Origin: Bacteroidota bacterium
GTDB taxonomy: Bacteria > Bacteroidota > Bacteroidia > Flavobacteriales > Weeksellaceae
DNA length: 10,821 nucleotides
Direction of reading: 5' to 3'
Assembly: GCA_023411265.1 (NCBI GenBank)
Contig: JAEYOX010000105.1
Coordinates: forward strand, 1 to 10,821
Part shown: positions 6,100 through 10,821 of the stretch, piece after piece
Layout: each line of letters begins with the position of its first letter
Position numbering within the stretch: position 1 is the stretch's first letter
Program-made: the position numbers and the translations under genes
The notes under the pieces: generated by a model
Databases searched by the model: none
The model's input: the letters and a program-made list of their open reading frames with translations, nothing else
What the model was told of the DNA's origin: nothing

Positions 6100-6383
6100 G
6101 ATGGTTATATTCTGCAATGGTTTCGTCGGCAAAGACCATTTCTTCCGGTTAGCCGAGCAACTTGGTGACCAAACAACAAAAGATGTCTTAGAAAACACTC
6201 GACCATAAATGAAAAATTGCAGCGACCAACGGTGCCACAAGTATGTATTTAGCGATAGAGGTGAATTTTAATAATCTTATTTTCAGTTCGTTGCAGTTAA
6301 ATTTAAAAATTATTTCAAAAAACATTTGACCCTAACGTTACGCCATAGCATACCTTTGTACGGTCGATAAATAATAAGAAAGA
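6100..6383. other. intergenic region before the MerR gene, with short ORF
   Basis: This gap contains a 35-codon frame at 6101-6208 on plus that starts two bases after the esterase stop (MVIFCNGFVGKDHFFRLAEQ at its start). It could be a small co-translated peptide or the tail of a decayed gene; I do not recognise it. A further 20-codon frame follows at 6209-6271. The last 60 bases hold the MerR-type operator and promoter described separately. The rest is AT-rich with no visible RNA structure. Confidence 0.35.
6325..6358 (+). promoter_or_regulatory. MerR/TipAS-type operator and promoter
   Basis: TTTG at 6325-6328 and TACCTTTG at 6351-6358 make consensus Bacteroidota -33 and -7 boxes, but the gap is 22 bases instead of about 19. 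Between them lies ACCCTAACGTTACG (6329-6342) with the perfect palindrome TAACGTTA (6333-6340). A GACCCTAACGTTACG-like core in an over-long spacer is typical of MerR members of the TipAS/Mta group, which twist the DNA to activate. It lies 25 bases before the regulator ATG, so autoregulation is expected. Confidence 0.65.
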
Positions 6384-7166
6384 ATGAAAACTCTTACAGT
6401 AAAAAAATTGGCGGAAATATCGGGTGTGAGCGTACGCACACTTCATTATTATGACCAAATCGGCTTGCTCCGTCCCTCAGTAAGAACCGAGAAGAAGTAC
6501 AGGCTTTATGGAAATGACGAGTTATTGCGCTTGCAGCAAATTCTGTTTTTTCGTGAACTGGACTTTCCACTCAAGGATATTATAGAAATGATGGACGAGC
6601 CTGACTACGATCTGGTTAAAGCGCTGATGCAGCACAAGTCGGCACTGCTCAACCGTAAAAGAAGAATTTCTGACTTATTGAGAACGATCGACATCACTAT
6701 TAATAATCTTAAAAATGGAGAAATGATGAAAGATCCAGAAGAATTGTATAAAGGTTTTCCCAAAGAAGTTGGAATGGCCTACAGAAAAGAAGCAATCAGT
6801 AAGTACGGGGCACAAACCGTTGAACAATCTGAAAAAGAGCTGATGAAACTTGGTAAGTCGGGTGTTGAATCGCTTCAAAAGGAAATGAAAAATGTCTTCA
6901 GCGAACTATTTGCACTGAGAAACGATAATCCGGAATCGGACATCGTACAGCAACACATTGCAAGGCATTATGAGATAATTAGCAAATTTTGGGGAAAGTC
7001 AGTTGTACCAGATCAAAAAGCTTGTGCTTATGCGGGGCTTGGTGATCTGTTAGTAAATGACGAGCGCTATTTAGCAAATGTTACAGACGGAAATCCACAA
7101 CCTGAATTTGCGCTGTTCTTGCAGAAAGCAATGAAATATTTTGCTGAAAATAATTTGGAAAAATAA
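6384..7166 (+). CDS. MerR-family regulator with TipAS ligand-binding domain
   Basis: A 260-residue transcription activator. Residues 1-70 form the MerR winged helix-turn-helix: LTVKKLAEISGVSVRTLHYYDQIGLLRP (4-31) and YRLYGNDELLRLQQILFFRELDFPLKDI (39-66). A long coiled-coil dimer helix follows to about 110. Residues about 140-257 are a TipAS domain, recognised by ISKYGAQTVEQSEKELMKLGK, the helix with DIVQQHIARHYEIISKFWG, and YLANVTDGNPQPEFALFLQKAMKYF. TipAS domains bind structurally diverse drugs, such as thiopeptides in Streptomyces TipA or other multidrug ligands in Mta/SkgA relatives. On binding, the protein activates promoters with over-long spacers like the one directly upstream. It heads the run of small genes on the same strand and is the best candidate to control them. 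Confidence 0.93.
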   Translation: MKTLTVKKLAEISGVSVRTLHYYDQIGLLRPSVRTEKKYRLYGNDELLRLQQILFFRELDFPLKDIIEMMDEPDYDLVKALMQHKSALLNRKRRISDLLRTIDITINNLKNGEMMKDPEELYKGFPKEVGMAYRKEAISKYGAQTVEQSEKELMKLGKSGVESLQKEMKNVFSELFALRNDNPESDIVQQHIARHYEIISKFWGKSVVPDQKACAYAGLGDLLVNDERYLANVTDGNPQPEFALFLQKAMKYFAENNLEK

Positions 7167-7184
7167 TGTAAGCAAAAAATAGTT

Positions 7185-7216
7185 AGGGAAAGTCCTCATA
7201 ACACAGGACTTTCCCT
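7185..7216 (+). terminator. strong hairpin after the regulator (terminator or attenuator)
   Basis: AGGGAAAGTCCT (7185-7196) and AGGACTTTCCCT (7205-7216) form a perfect 12-pair stem with an 8-base loop. No T run follows on the plus strand; on the minus strand ATTTTTTG comes 7 bases after the stem. It might weaken transcription between the regulator and the small-gene run, act as an mRNA-processing or stability element, or be a poor terminator. Confidence 0.5.
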
Positions 7217-7239
7217 TATCCTGATAAAAAGTTGGCAGT

Positions 7240-7620
7240 ATGAATGAATCAGATCTAATTAAGGAATTTCAACACGTTGAAGACAACTTCAATCGGGCGG
7301 TCGTCACAAATGATACCGCAGAAATAAAAAAATGTATAACATCCGATTGGGTATTGGTAGACAGTCAAGGTGGAATTATACCGCAAGAGCGGTTTTTTGA
7401 AGTACTGAAACAAGGGTTGTTATCCCATTCGGCGATGAGCAAGGAAGTTTTGCGAGTAAAAATGTACGGAGATGTAGCACTTGTAACAGGCCGGGGGCAA
7501 AATACCGGAACCTGGCAAGGAGAACCAATGGAAGCTGATGAATGGATTACCGATGTGTACAAAAAAGACGGTGACGAATGGTTGTGTGTACTCACTCATT
7601 TAACACCTGTGAAAAAATAA
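7240..7620 (+). CDS. NTF2-like protein, DUF4440 type
   Basis: A 126-residue single-domain protein of the NTF2/SnoaL-like superfamily, closest in style to DUF4440. The N-terminal helices (LIKEFQHVEDNFNRAVVTNDTAEIKKCITSDWVLVDSQGGII) are followed by the cone-shaped sheet: KEVLRVKMYGDVALVTGRGQNTGTW (about 68-92), DEWITDVYKKDGDEWLCVLTHLTPV (100-124). Such proteins bind small hydrophobic ligands or act as isomerases, cyclases or hydrolases, and the sequence does not say which. There is no signal peptide, so it is cytosolic. It is the first gene after the regulator and hairpin, with no consensus promoter of its own visible, so it is probably read through from the MerR promoter. Confidence 0.87.
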   Translation: MNESDLIKEFQHVEDNFNRAVVTNDTAEIKKCITSDWVLVDSQGGIIPQERFFEVLKQGLLSHSAMSKEVLRVKMYGDVALVTGRGQNTGTWQGEPMEADEWITDVYKKDGDEWLCVLTHLTPVKK

Positions 7621-7628
7621 TTTATATT

Positions 7629-7979
7629 GTGATAACGTTCGACACATTACGGGAATTAGCGCTTTCCTTCCCTGAAACCACGGAAGTACCACATTTTGAA
7701 AGAACTTCCTTCAGGGTGAAGAAAAAAATATTTGCAACGTATGACGATAAGCAAAAAAGAGTTACCGTCAAGTTATCAGAAATGGATCAGGATATTTTTT
7801 CTTCCGTAGATAAAACTGCCATTTATCCAGTAAAAAACAAGTGGGGCAGGCAGGGCTGGACTACAATAGAGCTCGAACTGGTATGTTGGGAGCTTTTCGT
7901 TGAAGTTTTAACAACGGCCTACTGCGAGGTCGCACCCAATAAACTAGGCATCTTAGTGAGACCAGATAAAGATGGATAA
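7629..7979 (+). CDS. MmcQ/YjbR family protein
   Basis: A 116-residue protein of the MmcQ/YjbR family (PF04237), often called DNA-binding after the double-wing-like fold of E. coli YjbR, although a molecular role is not established. Typical parts are LRELALSFPETTEVPHFERTSFRVKKKIFATYDD (7-40), the VTVKLS strand, WGRQGWTTIELE (72-83), and ELFVEVLTTAYCEVAPNKL. I chose GTG at 7629, nine bases after the previous stop. The frame is open upstream to an ATG at 7578, but this would overlap the preceding gene by 43 bases and add 17 residues (MVVCTHSFNTCEKIIYI) that do not belong to the family. Co-transcribed with its neighbours. Confidence 0.85.
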   Translation: MITFDTLRELALSFPETTEVPHFERTSFRVKKKIFATYDDKQKRVTVKLSEMDQDIFSSVDKTAIYPVKNKWGRQGWTTIELELVCWELFVEVLTTAYCEVAPNKLGILVRPDKDG

Positions 7980-8000
7980 AATAACTAAATATACGCTTGC

Positions 8001-8513
8001 ATGGCCATTGATTTTACAGATATAAGTAACAAACAGCTCCTATTAAAACGGTTAACGGAAAAAGATGCCATTGCATTTCACAGTTTATATTTCCCAAAAG
8101 ACGGGCAGGAAAGTGAAAAAGTCGAATCAAATGAGAATTGCAGAGCGGCTTTTGAGTTTACTGAAAGTATCATTTCACAATGCAATGATATTTTCACAAT
8201 ACGCACCACCGCAAATCCAGAAAAAATCATTGGAGATTGCGCATTGCACCATTGGAACAAACAGAAGAACGAAATCGAATTCGGCGGTTCACTGCTTCCC
8301 GACTATTGGGGAAAAGGTTTGATGGCAACAGCGTTTCTCATAATGATTCCCTATGCACAACAAACCTATGCAATAAAAAAGGTCGTAGCGAATACAACCG
8401 CTGAAAATATAAACGCCTTAAAATTCGCCGCAAAACTAGGTTTTAGAATAGTAGAAACTATGGAAAACAATGTACTGTTAGAAAAAGATTTAGGAGATTT
8501 TTTGGCAAATTGA
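8001..8513 (+). CDS. GNAT-family N-acetyltransferase
   Basis: A 170-residue GNAT acetyltransferase, likely RimJ/RimL-like (Acetyltransf_3). LLLKRLTEKDAIAFHSLY is the family N-terminus. The strand with IIGDCALHHWNKQKNEIEFGGSLLP (76-100) leads into the acetyl-CoA pyrophosphate loop DYWGKGLMATA (101-111), where W-G-K-G-L fits the Q/RxxGxG/A consensus. NTTAENINALKFAAKLGFRIVE (131-152) is the usual C-terminal motif B. It transfers acetyl from acetyl-CoA to an amino group of a protein, peptide or small molecule; in this context an antibiotic or its analogue is a reasonable guess, but nothing in the sequence fixes the acceptor. It follows the YjbR gene by 21 bases, on the same transcript. Confidence 0.92.
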   Translation: MAIDFTDISNKQLLLKRLTEKDAIAFHSLYFPKDGQESEKVESNENCRAAFEFTESIISQCNDIFTIRTTANPEKIIGDCALHHWNKQKNEIEFGGSLLPDYWGKGLMATAFLIMIPYAQQTYAIKKVVANTTAENINALKFAAKLGFRIVETMENNVLLEKDLGDFLAN

Positions 8514-8527
8514 TTTAATACCGAACA

Positions 8528-8905
8528 ATGACAAAACGTGAAGAAATTATAAAAAATTATGTTGACGGCTATAATGCATTCGACATTGACAAGATGGTTC
8601 GTGACTTTAACGAAGCTATCATTTTTAAAAACATTAATAATAATGAAGTTACGATGGTATTAAAAGGGATTGGAGCGTTTAAGGAACAAGCTGACAAGGC
8701 AAAATCCTATTTCGAAAGCAGGCTGCAAACTATAAAATCGTTCGCGCATAAGAGCGACACTACCGAATTTGAAATAGATTACATTGCAATTTCAGCTTCC
8801 GATCTTCCCAACAGTTTAAAAAAAGGCGGGCAAATTAAATTAAACGGGAGATCTATATTCAAATTTTATCGTAATCAAATTGTTGAATTAATTGATATAG
8901 CTTAG
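8528..8905 (+). CDS. NTF2-like protein, SnoaL type
   Basis: A 125-residue SnoaL-like protein of the NTF2 superfamily, different in sequence from the DUF4440-type gene upstream. It shows the N-terminal helix REEIIKNYVDGYNAFDIDKMVRDFNEAIIFKNI (4-36), a helix with GIGAFKEQADKAKSYFESR, then strands DTTEFEIDYIAI and GGQIKLNGRSIFKFYRNQIVELIDI (100-124). The ending, G-(S/R)-S-I-F-K-F followed by I-V-E-L-I-D, is characteristic of the group. Relatives are isomerases, cyclases or ligand-binding proteins; the substrate is unknown. It starts 14 bases after the GNAT gene and is followed by a 41-base gap. Confidence 0.86.
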   Translation: MTKREEIIKNYVDGYNAFDIDKMVRDFNEAIIFKNINNNEVTMVLKGIGAFKEQADKAKSYFESRLQTIKSFAHKSDTTEFEIDYIAISASDLPNSLKKGGQIKLNGRSIFKFYRNQIVELIDIA

Positions 8906-8946
8906 TTAGCGCATAGATACGAATCATATTAAAAATTGATCCTAAA

Positions 8947-9303
8947 ATGAAAATTGAAATACACCATATCAACAATATAAAAATAGCTGAAATCATTTCT
9001 GACGACATTGTTTTAAGATCTGTTGAAGACGGATTAGATCTAGTCGGCAATCTATATTATGAGGGATTTGATAAAATATTTATTCATGAAAAAAATATTA
9101 CCCCCGATTTTTTTGATTTAAAAACAAAGCTCGCAGGTGAGGTACTTCAAAAATTTGCCCAATACCGAATGTCATTAACCATTATAGGTGATTTTTTAAA
9201 ATCTGAAAGCAAGAGTCTAACCGACTTTATCTATGAAAGCAACAAAGGCCGTCAGGTCAATTTCGTCAGTTCTCTCGCAGAAGCAATAAACGATAAGCAA
9301 TGA
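8947..9303 (+). CDS. DUF4180 domain protein
   Basis: A 118-residue DUF4180 protein, of unknown function. The conserved core is easy to see: DGLDLVGNLYYEGFDKIFIHEKNITPDFFDLKTKLAGEVLQKFAQYRMSL (about 28-77), then IIGDFLKSESKSLTDFIYESNKGRQVNFVSSLAEAI (79-114). The alternating helix and strand pattern suggests a STAS-like or Rossmann-like small domain; that is an impression only. There is no signal peptide or membrane helix. Its last four bases (ATGA, 9300-9303) overlap the start of the SUMF1-fold gene, so the two are translationally coupled. DUF4180 genes are frequently seen among stress and resistance neighbours in Bacteroidota and Firmicutes, by recollection only. Confidence 0.86.
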   Translation: MKIEIHHINNIKIAEIISDDIVLRSVEDGLDLVGNLYYEGFDKIFIHEKNITPDFFDLKTKLAGEVLQKFAQYRMSLTIIGDFLKSESKSLTDFIYESNKGRQVNFVSSLAEAINDKQ

Positions 9304-10019
9304 ATGCAGATACAAAAACATCCATCCATGAACTAATGGTAGAAATACCGGCAGGAAATATTGAATTAAGGGATGACAGAACAAAACAGAAATGGACGGT
9401 TTCTATCGAACCTTTTTTGCTTGCAAAATTTCCCGTGACCCAGGATTTGTATTTTGAGATGATGAATGAGAAACCAAGCACTTTCAGAGGGAACCAACGG
9501 CCTGTGGAAACCGTCACCTGGCTGGAAGCAGCATCTTTTTGCAATTCATTGTCTTTAAAAAACGGCCTTGAGCCCTGTTATGTTTTTTCTAAAGAAGACG
9601 AGGAAATAACTTGTGACCGGTCGGCAAACGGATTCCGGTTGCCTACAGAGGCTGAATGGGAATATGCATGCAGGGCGGATACCTCGGGCATCCGATATGG
9701 TGAATTGAATGAGATTGCTTGGTTCAAAAATAATTCAGAAGGAACAACACACGATGTTGGAAAAAAAGAACCGAATGCCTGGGGACTCTATGATATGCTG
9801 GGAAACGTGTGGGAATGGTGTTCTGATTTGTATGATACGGAAGTGTATCGCTCGTATCGTATTTTCAGGGGAGGTGGCTGGTGTGACGAAGAGCGGAGTG
9901 TGATGGCCACTACCCGGAGAAGAAGCCATCCGTCCAAATTTAAGATAGACGACCTTGGTTTCAGGGTGGCTAGAAACAAACATCAAGAATATTATAAACT
10001 TATCAATAAAAGCCGATGA
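9300..10019 (+). CDS. SUMF1/formylglycine-generating-enzyme fold protein, cysteine pair missing
   Basis: A 239-residue protein with the SUMF1 (FGE-sulfatase) fold. Landmarks are MVEIPAGNIEL near the start (13-23), PFLLAKFPVTQDLYFEMM (38-55), RPVETVTWLEAASFCNSLS (67-85), GFRLPTEAEWEYACRA (111-126), WGLYDMLGNVWEWCSDLY (161-178), FRGGGWCDE (189-197), and the C-terminal DLGFRVAR (218-225). True FGE uses a pair of cysteines after the RGGS motif to bind copper; here only Cys195 is present and the second is replaced in the stretch ERSVMATTRRRSH. It is therefore unlikely to be a sulfatase-activating oxidase. It may bind a ligand or act as a non-canonical EgtB/PvdO-like enzyme. It is cytosolic, as no signal is seen. 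ATGA overlaps join it to genes on both sides. Confidence 0.86.
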   Translation: MNADTKTSIHELMVEIPAGNIELRDDRTKQKWTVSIEPFLLAKFPVTQDLYFEMMNEKPSTFRGNQRPVETVTWLEAASFCNSLSLKNGLEPCYVFSKEDEEITCDRSANGFRLPTEAEWEYACRADTSGIRYGELNEIAWFKNNSEGTTHDVGKKEPNAWGLYDMLGNVWEWCSDLYDTEVYRSYRIFRGGGWCDEERSVMATTRRRSHPSKFKIDDLGFRVARNKHQEYYKLINKSR

Positions 10020-10564
10020 AAATTGTAATAAATGAAAATACCCATATCGATTTAATTAACGAGACGCATGCGAAAGCCATTTTCGAAATGGTGGATCATA
10101 ACAGAAACCATTTGAGGGTTTGGTTACCCTTTGTGGACAAGATGCAGTCCATCGAATTTGCAGAAAATTTTGTGAAAGGAACCATAAAAAGAAACAAAGC
10201 TGGGATTGAACATGCATTCGTGATTTTTGAAAACAAACAAGCAATCGGCAGAATAGGTGTATATAAAATCGATCATCAGAATCGGATCGGAGAAATTGGA
10301 TATTGGATCGTAGAAAATTCACAAGGAAAGGGCATTATAACAAAAGTCTGCAAAGTGATGATAGATTTTTGCTTCAACGATTTGGATCTGAACAGAATAG
10401 AAATAAAATGTGCCACAGCCAATTTGCGAAGTAAGGCCATACCCGAGAAACTGGGCTTCTCGAAAGAAGGAGTAATCAGACAGGGAGAATTGGTCCATGG
10501 CGAATTTATTGACCTGGCGCTATATTCCCTTTTGAAATCAGATAAGATAGTTAACGAAAAATAG
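10016..10564 (+). CDS. GNAT-family N-acetyltransferase (RimL-like)
   Basis: A 182-residue GNAT of the RimJ/RimL ribosomal-protein N-acetyltransferase type. It shows IDLINETHAKAIFEMVDHNRNHLRVWLPFVD (11-41), the typical N-terminus of the RimL group with the NHLRVWLPFVD signature. AFVIFENKQAIGRIGVYKIDHQNRIGEIGYWI (67-98) leads to the acetyl-CoA loop NSQGKGIITK (101-110) and CATANLRSKAIPEKLGFSKEGV (132-153), then the closing GELVHGEFIDLALYSLL. Family members acetylate ribosomal protein N-termini or, in relatives, amino groups of antibiotics. It overlaps the previous gene by ATGA at 10016-10019. It is the last gene of the run; about 110 bases of AT-rich DNA without an obvious terminator follow. 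Confidence 0.92.
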   Translation: MKIVINENTHIDLINETHAKAIFEMVDHNRNHLRVWLPFVDKMQSIEFAENFVKGTIKRNKAGIEHAFVIFENKQAIGRIGVYKIDHQNRIGEIGYWIVENSQGKGIITKVCKVMIDFCFNDLDLNRIEIKCATANLRSKAIPEKLGFSKEGVIRQGELVHGEFIDLALYSLLKSDKIVNEK

Positions 10565-10599
10565 AATTTCAAACTAAAAACCATAGGTACAACTATCTC

Positions 10600-10616
10600 A
10601 AAAATAGACCACTTAC
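10600..10616 (+). repeat. 17-nt direct repeat, right copy
   Basis: AAAAATAGACCACTTAC, 16 of 17 identical to the copy at 5216-5232 and in the same orientation. It lies 36 bases after the last gene of the accessory block. It also sits inside an 8-nt inverted repeat (TACAACTA at 10588-10595, TAGTTGTA at 10634-10641), which may be fortuitous. Confidence 0.55.
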
Positions 10617-10674
10617 TCAAACTGTCAAAAAAGTAGTTGTAAAGAAAAAACAAGTCATAGAATTGCACGAAAAT

Positions 10675-10821
10675 CTACCTCAACATTCCCACGCGTTGCA
10701 GTTTCCCAGAAGCTGCCAACTGATTGGGATTGGTTCCGGGTTCATCCTGGGGAACAGCTATGCCGAAACCTTCGTAAAGTGATTTCCAGAAGTCATCAAT
10801 TTCACCTGTCGCGGGATTTTT
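10675..10821 (-). CDS. C-terminal end of an unrecognised protein (partial)
   Basis: On the minus strand an uninterrupted frame enters from the right edge and ends in TAG at 10677-10675, giving 48 residues. They include EIDDFWKSLYEGFGIAVPQD and end in KLQRVGMLR. The GC-richer, balanced codon use (CCC, GGC, GTG, CGC) resembles the left-hand chromosomal genes more than the accessory block, so this is probably native chromosome beyond the insertion. I do not recognise the family from this tail. It converges with the last GNAT gene. Confidence 0.6.
   Translation of the reverse strand, partial: KNPATGEIDDFWKSLYEGFGIAVPQDEPGTNPNQLAASGKLQRVGMLR

Noticed and set aside
6225..6298. TTGCAG direct repeats before the MerR gene
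   Set aside because: Only six bases are shared, in AT-rich DNA, with no further structure.
7578..7628. Upstream ATG extension of the MmcQ/YjbR gene
   Set aside because: It would overlap the previous gene by 43 bases and adds 17 residues foreign to the family; the GTG at 7629 fits better.
7167..8946. Integron-like attC sites between the small genes
   Set aside because: Gaps of 8 to 41 bases are too short and show no paired core sites; the 73-base gap holds only the simple hairpin.
9735..9986. 83-codon open frame on minus
   Set aside because: Lies within the SUMF1-fold gene on the other strand; no recognisable motif.
10276..10668. 130-codon open frame on minus
   Set aside because: Antisense to the RimL-like GNAT and extends only into AT-rich DNA; composition is that of a shadow.
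1..10821. CRISPR array, rRNA, transposase or integrase gene
   Set aside because: No regularly spaced repeats, no rRNA sequence and no open frame with transposase or integrase motifs were seen on either strand.

Overview
The window looks like the chromosome of a Bacteroidota bacterium, most likely a Flavobacteriia / Chryseobacterium-type (Weeksellaceae) organism. The grounds are AT-rich coding sequence, several promoters of the Bacteroidota type (TTTG, about 19 nt, TAnnTTTG), a RecF and DUF721 gene close together, a lipoprotein with a clear lipobox, and protein sequences of flavobacterial character. This genus-level placement comes from protein style and memory, not from a search.

Left part (1-4903), ordinary chromosome. 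recF (+) is followed by a minus-strand unit of three small genes: an AlkD-like HEAT-repeat DNA alkylation repair protein and two DUF1801 proteins. Next come a DUF721 (DciA-like) gene (+), then mtgA and a periplasmic-binding lipoprotein of an iron/haem/cobalamin-type ABC importer, both on minus. The block ends with a tRNA-Arg(ACG) that has a good promoter and a strong Rho-independent terminator.

Middle (4904-5256), a gene-poor scar: a paired 9-nt direct repeat on an 11-bp period, a start-less C-terminal-looking reading frame, and one copy of a 17-nt motif (AAAAgTAGACCACTTAC).

Right part (5217-10616), an accessory block with all genes on plus. It holds a secreted esterase, a MerR/TipAS-type regulator with a recognisable operator-promoter, a hairpin, and then seven small, tightly packed genes: NTF2-like (DUF4440), MmcQ/YjbR, GNAT acetyltransferase, a second NTF2-like (SnoaL-type), DUF4180, a SUMF1/FGE-fold protein lacking the usual cysteine pair, and a RimL-like GNAT. 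The last three genes are coupled by ATGA overlaps. A second copy of the 17-nt motif lies just after the last gene, so the two copies bracket about 5.4 kb next to a tRNA. After it comes the C-terminal end of an unrecognised minus-strand gene that runs off the window.

How the genes may work together (inference): the left genes serve DNA repair and replication, peptidoglycan synthesis and nutrient uptake. The right block reads as a drug- or xenobiotic-responsive cassette. The TipAS domain would sense a small molecule, and the downstream acetyltransferases and NTF2-fold proteins would modify or bind it. No transposase, integrase, CRISPR array, rRNA or plasmid origin was found.
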